This document shows positions 54,997 through 63,303 of a DNA stretch of 64,000 nucleotides, piece by piece (the stretch's first letter is position 1; each line of letters opens with the position of its first letter). This DNA comes from CAVSWT01 sp963777515. Lineage in GTDB: Bacteria; Bacteroidota; Ignavibacteria; Ignavibacteriales; Ignavibacteriaceae. The stretch covers positions 1 to 64,000 of the forward strand of contig CAVZQU010000018.1 in NCBI GenBank assembly GCA_963777515.1, in the 5' to 3' direction. The translations under genes were made by a program, and so were the position numbers. The notes below the pieces were generated by a model. The model searched no databases and was not told the DNA's origin. It worked only from the letters and a program-made list of their open reading frames with translations.

Positions 54997-56177
54997 TATT
55001 TTTCTTTTGATTTTAGAGTTTCATGAAAATTATATAAAAAGAAATCAATATCATTTTTTGATATGATTAAAGGCGGAAGCAAACGAATAACAGTTTCATT
55101 TGTGCAGTTAGCCAACACTTTTTTTTCTCTTAGTTTTTGAACAGTTTTATTACCGGCATAATATAAATCTATTCCGACCATAAATCCTTTCCCCCGAATT
55201 TCTTTAATATCTTCAGGGAACATTTTTTTTAGCTCATTTAATTGTTCAATAAGATATTTGCCAAGTTCTGCAACATGATTCATCAGTCCATTTTCAAATA
55301 CTTCTACAAGAACAACTTTTCCAGCAGCACAGCTTACCGGATTTCCACCGAACGTTGTACCATGTTTTCCAACTTCGATAACTTCTTTTAATTCTTCTGA
55401 GACAAGAATTGCTCCTAATGGTAATCCCCCACCTATTGCTTTCGCACTGACTATAATATCTGGGTTAACATTTAAATGATTATGAGAAAAAGGCAGTCCG
55501 GTTCTGCCAATTCCACATTGTATGCTATCAGCAACTATTAAAAAATCAAATTTATTTCTTAGTTCCTTTAATTTATCAGTAAACTCATGAGAAACAACAT
55601 TTATTCCACCTTCACCTTGAATAAACTCGATGAATATTCCAGCGGTGTTTTCGTCAATTTTATTTTGAAGATCATTAGTATCGTTGAAATTTATCTGTTC
55701 GATATTTGGAAGCAGTGGTTCAAATCCTTTTTTATACTTTGCTCTTGCTGTCAGGCTCATTGCGCCATAAGTTCTGCCGTGAAACGAATTTGTCAGTGAA
55801 AATATTTTTTTATCCGGTCCATATTTCTTTCTAATTAATTTAATAGCCCCTTCAACCGATTCCGTTCCGCTGTTGCTTAAAAATACCTTGCTCATTTTAG
55901 AATGTTTAAGCAATAATTCGGTAAACTCTATTTGAATATCTGTTATATAATTATTTGATAAATGTGCAAACTTTACAATTTGCTCGCTAACAGCTTTAAC
56001 TATTTTAGGATGTGCATATCCTAGTGCATTAACTCCTAAGCCGGAGAAAAAATCTAAATAACGGTTTCCATTTTTATCAATTAAATGAACACCTTGGGCT
56101 GATTTTATCTCGATAGGTATTCTATTATACGTGTGAAGAAAAAATTCTTTTTCTTTTTCAAAAATGTTTTGAGCCAT
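54996..56177 (-). CDS. Class III aminotransferase, acetylornithine aminotransferase-like
   Basis: A 393-residue PLP enzyme. SLTNSFHGRTYGAMSLTA is the motif after the substrate loop, ADSIQCGIGRTG binds PLP phosphate, and the Lys is in VSAKAIGGGLPLGAI. The length and pattern fit ArgD and related omega-amino aminotransferases. No arginine gene is adjacent, so the substrate is not sure; with nadB downstream the operon may supply amino donors. It ends at the first base of nadB (TAATG). Confidence 0.85.
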   Translation of the reverse strand: MAQNIFEKEKEFFLHTYNRIPIEIKSAQGVHLIDKNGNRYLDFFSGLGVNALGYAHPKIVKAVSEQIVKFAHLSNNYITDIQIEFTELLLKHSKMSKVFLSNSGTESVEGAIKLIRKKYGPDKKIFSLTNSFHGRTYGAMSLTARAKYKKGFEPLLPNIEQINFNDTNDLQNKIDENTAGIFIEFIQGEGGINVVSHEFTDKLKELRNKFDFLIVADSIQCGIGRTGLPFSHNHLNVNPDIIVSAKAIGGGLPLGAILVSEELKEVIEVGKHGTTFGGNPVSCAAGKVVLVEVFENGLMNHVAELGKYLIEQLNELKKMFPEDIKEIRGKGFMVGIDLYYAGNKTVQKLREKKVLANCTNETVIRLLPPLIISKNDIDFFLYNFHETLKSKEK

Positions 56178-56186
56178 AAGATTTTA

Positions 56187-56891
56187 TTAAAATAATATTT
56201 TGGAAGATAAATAAAGTGAAAAGAAAATTAAAATATTTACAATTAGAGCGGTTAATGAAGAATAAACCAAGTTTTTAGTAATAACTAAGTTTCCGATTAC
56301 CAAAAGAAAAATCGACCATAAGATAGCCAGGCATTCGAATGAAAGCATTGTATAAGCCATGGTTTCTTTTATTGCAAACGGAGATGGATTTGTAGAAAAT
56401 AAGTATTCACCGAACATAATTAGTTCAATTGGAAATAATAAAATTAATGCAAACACGTGTGGAATAAGTGAATAAATAATTATAGCAAAATTATCTTTTA
56501 TTCTATTTGTAAGCCCAGAAGTTTTTTCAATAAATGAATTTATATATGCAAGAATAAAAATTAATATAAAAGTTGAGACCAGAATTACTGTTATTTCAAA
56601 AATTATACTTCCGTGGGACTGATGCAGCTTTGATGTCCAAACAGATATTAAACTTGCGTCAATATAAAATTTTAATGATGCAAAAAATAAAAACAAATAA
56701 ATAAAGTTTTTATGTTCAGAAAAAACAATTAGTTGAAATGCTTTTTTAGGTGATTCAATTAATAGACCTAATATTTTGAATAGATCAACATTATAGACTC
56801 TATCCCTTAAATAAGTGCTGCAGTTTTTGCAGGTAAGCTGATAGAAAGGATTTTCTGTATTACAATTGGAACATGTAACTGTATTATTCAT
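56187..56891 (-). CDS. Zinc-ribbon membrane protein, Yip1-like
   Basis: A 234-residue protein. Four cysteines (CSNCNTENPFYQLTCKNC) make an N-terminal zinc ribbon. The rest has five or six membrane helices, with FKILGLLIESPKKAFQLIV as in Yip1-type domains. Function unknown. It lies 6 bp after the DUF5683 gene... in operon order DUF5683 is downstream (6 bp), and the aminotransferase is 9 bp downstream in the opposite direction of listing; all are on the minus strand. Confidence 0.65.
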   Translation of the reverse strand: MNNTVTCSNCNTENPFYQLTCKNCSTYLRDRVYNVDLFKILGLLIESPKKAFQLIVFSEHKNFIYLFLFFASLKFYIDASLISVWTSKLHQSHGSIIFEITVILVSTFILIFILAYINSFIEKTSGLTNRIKDNFAIIIYSLIPHVFALILLFPIELIMFGEYLFSTNPSPFAIKETMAYTMLSFECLAILWSIFLLVIGNLVITKNLVYSSLTALIVNILIFFSLYLSSKILF

Positions 56892-56897
56892 AACTAT

Positions 56898-57446
56898 TTA
56901 AAATTTTATTTTAAAACCAATCATGGGCTGATGTGTATAAAAATTCTCGGATACATTAAAATCAAAAAGTGCTGCATCAACATAAGCATCAACTAAATTA
57001 AGAAGGTAAGCTAATGCCATATATATTGTAACTAAATCTCTTTGGTCTCTAAAAAAATCACGATTTGATTTATTAACTGAATTAGAATACCCGCTTTCGG
57101 CATATAACTTAGCATTTTTCCAATAGCGATTATTATTCCATATCCAAGCTGCCGCTAAACCGGCACCTATTCCCCATATTATCGGAGCTTTGATATATGA
57201 TCCAGCATAAATTTGTCCCCAGCCAGGAATAATTGCGCTGCGAAGTACAGCGCCTAAAGGTGATTTTGTCATTACATAAGCTGAAGTATCTACGTTAGAT
57301 GTACTGCTATCTTGAAGCGAGCTTTGCTGTGCCGAAACACAAATCTGCAAAGTAAAAAAAATGACTGCAATTTTAATGATATGATTTGTCAATGATTTCA
57401 AAAAGTTCAAATAACCGTTCAAGCTCATCATTAGAATAAAATTCAA
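56898..57446 (-). CDS. DUF5683 family exported protein
   Basis: About 165-180 residues. KSPLGAVLRSAIIPGWGQIYAGS followed by APIIWGIGAGLAAAWIW is the DUF5683 opening; a second membrane stretch is YMALAYLLNLVDAYVDAAL. The longest frame starts at 57446, inside parB, but a TTG giving KSLTNHIIKIAVIFFTLQICVSA, a clean signal peptide, near 57408 is the likelier start. In this group the gene commonly sits right after parB, as here. Function unknown. Confidence 0.75.
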   Translation of the reverse strand: MNFILMMSLNGYLNFLKSLTNHIIKIAVIFFTLQICVSAQQSSLQDSSTSNVDTSAYVMTKSPLGAVLRSAIIPGWGQIYAGSYIKAPIIWGIGAGLAAAWIWNNNRYWKNAKLYAESGYSNSVNKSNRDFFRDQRDLVTIYMALAYLLNLVDAYVDAALFDFNVSENFYTHQPMIGFKIKF

Positions 57447-58320
57447 TTACAATCTCACCGGAACCATCTTGCTTTTGCTTGCATAAAATTTTTGTGCCGA
57501 AAATTCTTCTAAGCTTGTCTTCAACATCATTTAAATTGGCTGAGAACACGGTTGACTTTGTAGAAAATGAACCAATTTTCTTTTTATGATCTGTTCCGGT
57601 TAATAGTTTTTTAACAAGCTGTTCCACTTTCCTTACTGAAAGATTGCTTTCCTTCATTTTTTTCAAAGCAAATAATTGAAGCTCTTCTGAAGGAAGATTT
57701 ATTAATGCTCTGGCATGGCCGGATGTTATTTCCTCTTTAACCAGGCTATCTTGAATTTCCTTGGGTAATTTTAAAAGCCTAATTGAGTTGGCAACAGTTG
57801 ATCTATCTTTTCCTACTTTTTCAGCTATTTCTTCCTGGGTTAAGCTGCATTCTTCCATTAATCGTTTGTAAGCAAATCCTATCTCAATTGGATTTAATTT
57901 TTCTCGCTGTATATTTTCAATCAAAGCAAAAGCAAGCATGCTTTCATCGTTATCAACTTTAATTATGTAGGCGGGAATATCTTTATATCCAATTTCCGTA
58001 CACGCCCTTAACCTTCTTTCGCCTGAAATTAATTCATAACCTTTATCACTTACTCTTCTAACAGTTATAGGTTGAATTAGGCCATTTGATAAAATAGATT
58101 TTTTTAATTCTTCCAATGCCTCTGGTTCAAAATGAACACGAGGCTGGAAAGGATTTGGCTTTATATTTTCAACTGGAACTTTTGCCAAAATATCAATAGT
58201 CTGTCCATCGTCTCTTCCAAGATCAGTGTAATCAGCAGTTTCTGCTTCTTTATTTTTTGAATTCTGCTGATTAATAAGCGCATCCAATCCCCTTCCTAAA
58301 CTTGTTTTTAGTTTACTCAT
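57373..58320 (-). CDS. parB: Chromosome partitioning protein ParB
   Basis: A 315-residue protein. The CTPase box is SGERRLRACTEIGYKDIPAYI, followed by the helix-turn-helix LTQEEIAEKVGKDRSTVANSIRLLKLP and the ALINLPSEE region; the C-terminal 50 residues dimerise. It binds parS sites near the origin and loads SMC. No parS-type sequence (TGTTTCACGTGAAACA or near) was seen in the window. It starts 3 bp after parA. Confidence 0.95.
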   Translation of the reverse strand: MSKLKTSLGRGLDALINQQNSKNKEAETADYTDLGRDDGQTIDILAKVPVENIKPNPFQPRVHFEPEALEELKKSILSNGLIQPITVRRVSDKGYELISGERRLRACTEIGYKDIPAYIIKVDNDESMLAFALIENIQREKLNPIEIGFAYKRLMEECSLTQEEIAEKVGKDRSTVANSIRLLKLPKEIQDSLVKEEITSGHARALINLPSEELQLFALKKMKESNLSVRKVEQLVKKLLTGTDHKKKIGSFSTKSTVFSANLNDVEDKLRRIFGTKILCKQKQDGSGEIVIEFYSNDELERLFELFEIIDKSYH

Positions 58321-58323
58321 ACT

Positions 58324-59100
58324 TTAATTATGTTTTTCTACAGGTGTATTTCGTTGTATTAACTCGGAAGCAAGAGACATATAATTTTTTGAACCTGATG
58401 AAATAGCATCATAAAGAATAACAGGTTTTCCGTAACTCGGTGATTCCGAAATTCTTACATTCCTATGTATTATAGTCTCAAAAACTTTATCCCCGAAATA
58501 TTTTTTTACTTCTTCAGTTACTTGATGTGACAATCTAAGCCTGGTATCAAACATTGTCAACAATACGCCTTCAATTGTTAGGTTTTTATTAAAATGCTGT
58601 TTAACAATATTTATTGTATTTAATAACTGACCTAAACCTTCAAGAGCGAAATATTCACATTGGACAGGAATTAAAACAGAATCAGCGGCAGTTAGAGCAT
58701 TTAATGTTAGCAGTCCTAATGAAGGCGGACAGTCAATTAAGATATATTCATAATTATTTTTTAACTCTTGTATCGCTTTTTTTAGAAGTCCTTCTCTATG
58801 CTCAATATCTACCATTTCAATTTCAGCTCCAACAAGATTTATGTTTGAAGGTAAAACATCAAGATGCGGCATGAATGAATTTATTGATACTTCGTTTATT
58901 TCTTTTGTACCTATCAGTACTTCATAAACAGAAGGTGTCTGATTATGAATGCTTAAACCTGAAGATGAATTTGCCTGCGGATCAATATCAATTAATAAAG
59001 TCTTTTTTTCAGCAGCCGCTAATGAAGAAGAAAGATTTATGGAGGTTGTAGTTTTACCGACTCCTCCCTTTTGATTAGCTACAGCGATAATTTTTGTCAT
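58324..59100 (-). CDS. parA: Chromosome partitioning ATPase ParA/Soj
   Basis: A 258-residue ATPase with the deviant Walker A motif NQKGGVGKTTTSINLSS, the Walker B LIDCPPSLGLLTLNAL and VQCEYFALEGL. The ATPase cycle moves ParB-bound origins. It opens the parAB-DUF5683 operon; the 168 bp upstream hold no gene. Confidence 0.96.
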   Translation of the reverse strand: MTKIIAVANQKGGVGKTTTSINLSSSLAAAEKKTLLIDIDPQANSSSGLSIHNQTPSVYEVLIGTKEINEVSINSFMPHLDVLPSNINLVGAEIEMVDIEHREGLLKKAIQELKNNYEYILIDCPPSLGLLTLNALTAADSVLIPVQCEYFALEGLGQLLNTINIVKQHFNKNLTIEGVLLTMFDTRLRLSHQVTEEVKKYFGDKVFETIIHRNVRISESPSYGKPVILYDAISSGSKNYMSLASELIQRNTPVEKHN

Positions 59101-59268
59101 TAAATTGAGATTATTATAAATGAAAATAATTTTGTAAAAATCAAAGATACACTATTATTCAATTTCATAAAAATATGTATTAAAATATTATATTCATATA
59201 TAAATTAAAAATTAGTAACCCAAAATTATTGCTATATTTTAGTTTTTAATAACTTATTTTTCAATTCT

Positions 59269-59946
59269 CTAATTAAGTTCAATAGTTTCGCCATATTTTA
59301 AAACTCTTGATTTAAAACCCTTGTCTTCTACTTTCTTCTTAAATTCTTCCGGATCAGCTTTAATAACATCAAAAGTATTATAATGCATTGGTATTGCTAA
59401 CTTGGGGTTCACAAATTCAACAGCTTTTACTGCATCGTTTATTCCCATAGTAAAATTGTCTCCAATTGGGAGAAGCATACAATCAATTGCATTCATTTCT
59501 CCTATTAGCTTCATATCATAAAATAGCCCTGTGTCTCCTGTGTGATAAATCTTTTTACCTTCAATTGTCAAGATTACACCTGCAGGTTCACCACCATACC
59601 TATGATCAGGTGTTTCAGAACCGTGGTGTGCAATTGTAAATTTCACTTTTCCAAATTCAAATTTATATTCGCCGCCAATGTGCATATTATGAGCATTGAA
59701 CCCTTTTTCCTTACAATAATTTGCCAGCTCATTGACACAAATAAAAAGCGGATTGGTTCTTTCGGCAATCTTAAAGGCATCTCCAAGATGATCTCCATGA
59801 GCATGAGTAAGAATTATGTAATCAGCATTAACATCTTTCGATTTTACTGGTGATGTAGGATTGCCATCTAAAAATGGATCTATTAAAATAACTTTATTAT
59901 TAGTTGTAATTTGAAAAGACGAATGTGAAAAATATCTTAATTCCAT
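59269..59946 (-). CDS. Metal-dependent hydrolase, metallo-beta-lactamase fold (UPF0173)
   Basis: A 225-residue protein. Zn-binding motif HAHGDHLGD, then HHGSETPDHRYGGEPAG, HTGDTGLFYDM and IPMHYNTFDVI. This is the UPF0173 subgroup (YtkL-like), a family of small metal-dependent hydrolases with unknown natural substrate. It is in one operon-like group with CHAD, the glycosyltransferase and cdaA. Confidence 0.88.
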   Translation of the reverse strand: MELRYFSHSSFQITTNNKVILIDPFLDGNPTSPVKSKDVNADYIILTHAHGDHLGDAFKIAERTNPLFICVNELANYCKEKGFNAHNMHIGGEYKFEFGKVKFTIAHHGSETPDHRYGGEPAGVILTIEGKKIYHTGDTGLFYDMKLIGEMNAIDCMLLPIGDNFTMGINDAVKAVEFVNPKLAIPMHYNTFDVIKADPEEFKKKVEDKGFKSRVLKYGETIELN

Positions 59947-59977
59947 TTTATTCTCCTATCGAAAAATTCTTTTAAAT

Positions 59978-60445
59978 TTATTTTTCTTTCTCCAAAAGCT
60001 TCATAAATGATTTTAATGCTTTTGAATGATTAAATTTCATTAATTCAAGAATGAAAGAGTTATTTAATTTTTCTCTCTTTTGATTAAGCTTTGTCCTAAT
60101 AGCATCCGAGATTTCAACCTTATCTTTTTTATTTAAAATTTCTATGTTTTCTATCATAACATCAAGATCACGAACTTTCCCGGAATGATCTTGAAGAAAT
60201 TCAATTCGTTTATAAAATATCAAAAATATTTTTTTATCGAAACAGATTGTAAAAAGCTCCATGTTGTAGCGTACTCTTCTTAATGCTATTCTAACCTGGT
60301 GTAAATTTTCGACTGTCTTTTGTTCGAGAAAAACTTTAATCGACGAATTAAGCTGTTCCAATCTCGCAGTTAAAATTTTGACAGCAGCTTCCTGGAAAGA
60401 TAATTTTTTACGAAGCCCTTTCAGCTCCCATTTCTTTTTAGCCAT
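59978..60445 (-). CDS. Short CHAD-domain protein
   Basis: A 155-residue basic helical protein. The CHAD pattern is LHQVRIALRRVRYNMELF (His and Arg on one face), then FLQDHSGKVRDLDVMIENIE. CHAD domains bind polyphosphate and usually span about 250-300 residues as two four-helix bundles; this one is about half, so it may dimerise. A Ppx-like phosphatase lies 7 kb away. It lies 4 bp after the glycosyltransferase in the operon. Confidence 0.83.
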   Translation of the reverse strand: MAKKKWELKGLRKKLSFQEAAVKILTARLEQLNSSIKVFLEQKTVENLHQVRIALRRVRYNMELFTICFDKKIFLIFYKRIEFLQDHSGKVRDLDVMIENIEILNKKDKVEISDAIRTKLNQKREKLNNSFILELMKFNHSKALKSFMKLLEKEK

Positions 60446-60449
60446 AGTT

Positions 60450-61118
60450 TTATGAAAAGATTACTTTTAAAAATCCTTTTATTGTTTGTACATTTTTCAT
60501 TTTGCTTTTTTCATTTCCATAAATAGTTGGAATATCTGTAAAACCTATTTTAAAACCTTTCTTAGATGCATTTACAAGTATTTCACTTTCAGCTTCAAAA
60601 CCATTAGATCGAGGGAATATCTCTTTTAACATTTCTGTTTTATATGCTCTGAAACCACACTGACTGTCAATTATTTTTTGGCCGGTTTTAATTGAAAGTA
60701 ACAAAGAAGTCAATTTATTGCTGGCAATTCTATGAAAGGGCATGCTTGATAAATTATTTAGTCTATTCCCTATCACAATATCAAATTTAGCCATTTCTTT
60801 TATAAGGTTTGGAATTGATTTAGGATCGTGCTGTAAGTCCGCATCTAAAGTGACGGTTACTTCCGCATTTATCTCAATTGATTTTTTAAAACCAAGATTG
60901 AGAGCGTGTCCTTTACCGTAATTTTTGTTTGACGATATTATAATGACATTTTGTGTGGAAGTTATTTGTTCTTTTGAATTGTCTGTTGAACCATCATCAA
61001 CTGCAATAACAGTATCAACATAATTTAATGTTTTTGTTATTATTTCATTTATATTTTCACTTTCATTATAAAATGGAATAACAGCAGCAACATTATTTTT
61101 TTTGTCTAAGTTGTTCAA
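60450..61118 (-). CDS. Glycosyltransferase family 2, dolichol-phosphate-mannose-synthase-like
   Basis: A 222-residue GT-A enzyme. VAAVIPFYNESENINEII and VDTVIAVDDGSTDNSKEQI hold the nucleotide-binding part, TVTLDADLQHDPKSIP has the D-x-D, and DIVIGNRL follows. No C-terminal membrane helices are seen, as in soluble DPM1-type enzymes. It may load a polyprenyl carrier. It overlaps the 3' end of cdaA by 26 bp. Confidence 0.85.
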   Translation of the reverse strand: MNNLDKKNNVAAVIPFYNESENINEIITKTLNYVDTVIAVDDGSTDNSKEQITSTQNVIIISSNKNYGKGHALNLGFKKSIEINAEVTVTLDADLQHDPKSIPNLIKEMAKFDIVIGNRLNNLSSMPFHRIASNKLTSLLLSIKTGQKIIDSQCGFRAYKTEMLKEIFPRSNGFEAESEILVNASKKGFKIGFTDIPTIYGNEKSKMKNVQTIKGFLKVIFS

Positions 61119-61908
61119 GAATTGCCTTCCAACCTTTGATTGAAGGAGTTCTAAATGATTCAGTTAATTTTCTCTTCAATGCATCCTTTGACAAGCCTTT
61201 AATTAAAGTTCCGTTTTCTGCCACGGAAATACCACCAGTTTCTTCTGAAACAATAACACTCACAACATCTGCTTGCTCCGATATTCCTAATCCAGCCCTA
61301 TGTCTCATTCCTAACGCTTCGCCATTTACTGAAGTCGTGGTGCTTAATGGAAGAGTACATCTGGCAGCTTCTATAACATCATTTTTAATAACTACTGCAC
61401 CGTCATGTAGAGCTGAGCGCGGAAAAAATATTGTTCTTATTAGATCTTTGCTAAGTTTTGCATTTATTTGTTCTCCCGTTTCTGTGTACCCTCTTATACC
61501 GGTGGATTTCACTAAAATCATCAATGCACCATGCTGATGTTGTGACATTTCAAAAGCAGCTTCTGTAATTATCTCTGCCTCCTGTGGAGAATTTGGTTTT
61601 ACAAACAATGTAAAAAATCTATTACGAGCTACTATTACAAGAAGTCTTCTAATTTCAGGTTGAAAAAGAATTACAAATGCAATTACCCAAATATCTGTAA
61701 CTAATTTTAAAAGCCAGCTTAATGCTCGAAGATTCAATGCTGTGGCAATAAAATACAGAACAAATACAATCATTAACCCTACGAATATCTGGGCAGCAAT
61801 CGTTCCTTTTAATAATATGTACAACCGGTAAGTAATGTAAGTAACAATTGCAATATCAAGAATATCAACTAATGATATTGTTAAAAATCCAATTTTAAAA
61901 GAGATCAA
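61093..61908 (-). CDS. cdaA: Diadenylate cyclase CdaA
   Basis: A 271-residue protein with three N-terminal membrane helices (LVDILDIAIVTYITYRLYIL, IFVGLMIVFVLYFIATALNL, LVTDIWVIAFVILFQPEI) and the DAC domain. The active-site motifs are SALHDGAVVI (DGA) and GMRHRAGLG (RHR). It makes the second messenger c-di-AMP, which controls potassium and cell-wall balance. The order folP-cdaA is common in this group. The partner CdaR is not next to it. Confidence 0.93.
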   Translation of the reverse strand: MISFKIGFLTISLVDILDIAIVTYITYRLYILLKGTIAAQIFVGLMIVFVLYFIATALNLRALSWLLKLVTDIWVIAFVILFQPEIRRLLVIVARNRFFTLFVKPNSPQEAEIITEAAFEMSQHQHGALMILVKSTGIRGYTETGEQINAKLSKDLIRTIFFPRSALHDGAVVIKNDVIEAARCTLPLSTTTSVNGEALGMRHRAGLGISEQADVVSVIVSEETGGISVAENGTLIKGLSKDALKRKLTESFRTPSIKGWKAILEQLRQKK

Positions 61909-61920
61909 ACATTAATTTTA

Positions 61921-62757
61921 TTAATTTATTTGATTGAGTAATTTACAAACTTGAATACCGTTTTTAACATTGTGTGTCCTTATTATTCTTGCTCCGTTCT
62001 TAACAGAAATCCCTTCTAAAATTGCAGTCGCAGTATCTCTTTCGTTGATATCTAAATTCAATTCTTTACCTAAAAATGATTTTCTTGATAAGCCAATTAA
62101 TATTGGATAATTCAATGCTTTAAATTCGGTTAAATTTTTTATTAATTCAAAATTATCTTGAATTCTTTTTCCAAATCCAATTCCCGGATCAATTATAATA
62201 TTTGATATGCCTTCTTCCTTTACCTTTTTACATTGAGTACTTAAAAACTCATAAACTTCTTTGACTACATTAGCGTAATATGGATTTTGCTGCATGTTTT
62301 TAGGAGTTCCTTTGATGTGCATTATTACGACAGAAGCATTATATTTTTTAACAACCTCAATTATCTTAGAATCAAAAGTTAATCCACTTATGTCATTTAT
62401 GATTTGGGCTCCGTTTGCTAGAGCTGCTTCAGCAACTTTGCTTTTTGTTGTATCTACGGATATAATAGCATCAGGATAATTATCTAATATTTTTTTTAGA
62501 ACTGGAATAACGCGATTTATTTCTTCATCTTCATCAACAAATTCAGAACCGGGACGAGTTGATTCGCCACCTAAATCAATTATATCAGCGCCATCTTCAA
62601 TCATATTTAATGCATGATTAACCGCATCATTTTGGTTTAAGTATAAACCACCATCCGAAAATGAATCGGGAGTTACATTTAAAATTCCCATTATATAGGC
62701 ATTATTAAAATCGAATAAACGATTTCCAATTTTATATTTATTAAATTGATAATCCAA
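61921..62757 (-). CDS. folP: Dihydropteroate synthase
   Basis: A 278-residue TIM-barrel enzyme. AYIMGILNVTPDSFSDGG is the first pterin-binding signature, GADIIDLGGESTRPGS the second; ISVDTTKSKVAE and IIDPGIGFGK follow. It joins pABA to the pterin in folate synthesis. It lies 12 bp upstream of cdaA on the same strand. Confidence 0.96.
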   Translation of the reverse strand: MDYQFNKYKIGNRLFDFNNAYIMGILNVTPDSFSDGGLYLNQNDAVNHALNMIEDGADIIDLGGESTRPGSEFVDEDEEINRVIPVLKKILDNYPDAIISVDTTKSKVAEAALANGAQIINDISGLTFDSKIIEVVKKYNASVVIMHIKGTPKNMQQNPYYANVVKEVYEFLSTQCKKVKEEGISNIIIDPGIGFGKRIQDNFELIKNLTEFKALNYPILIGLSRKSFLGKELNLDINERDTATAILEGISVKNGARIIRTHNVKNGIQVCKLLNQIN

Positions 62758-62823
62758 GTTTTGTTGAAAGGATTTATTTGCAAAATGAAATTATTTAAAC
62801 AAAGATAAGCTTTTATTTTGAAA

Positions 62824-63249
62824 TTATTTTTCTTTTGTTTCTTTAACTTTTTCCATCATAAATTCCGGATGCAGTATATTTCTAAAGCCAAATTTTTTAT
62901 ACAACTCGTGCGCATCTTTGGTAGCTAATCCCCATTTTTTTAAATTTTTTAACTCAGGATATTCTAATATTGTTTTCATTAATAATTTCCCAAGACCTTG
63001 TTTTCGATGTTCTTCAAGTATAAAAACATCCAATATGTAAGCAAAAACTGCATAATCACTTATAACTCTGGCAAATCCTACTTGTTCATTATTTAAATAA
63101 ACACCAAAGCATAAAGAGTTTTCAATTGATTTTTTTACCGTATCAATACTTCTGCTTTTTGCCCAGTAAGACCTTTTGTCTAAAAATTCATGAATAAGAG
63201 GAATATTAAGTTTTGATTTATCTGTTGAGATTATATATTCATTTTCCAT
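62824..63249 (-). CDS. GNAT family N-acetyltransferase
   Basis: A 141-residue GNAT protein. The acetyl-CoA loop is EEHRKQGLGKLLMK; VGFARVISDYAVFAYILDVFI is the preceding strand and WGLATKDAHELYKKFGFR the C-terminal part. Substrate unknown. It stands alone between the esterase and folP. Confidence 0.88.
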   Translation of the reverse strand: MENEYIISTDKSKLNIPLIHEFLDKRSYWAKSRSIDTVKKSIENSLCFGVYLNNEQVGFARVISDYAVFAYILDVFILEEHRKQGLGKLLMKTILEYPELKNLKKWGLATKDAHELYKKFGFRNILHPEFMMEKVKETKEK

Positions 63250-63303
63250 TTATAAATCCTGAGAAATAATGCATTAAAAGAATTTCAATATTGAGCTAAA
63301 ATT

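Noticed and set aside
57373..59268. Replication origin next to parAB
   Set aside because: No dnaA, rnpA, rpmH, DnaA-box cluster or parS sequence was seen; parAB alone does not prove the origin.
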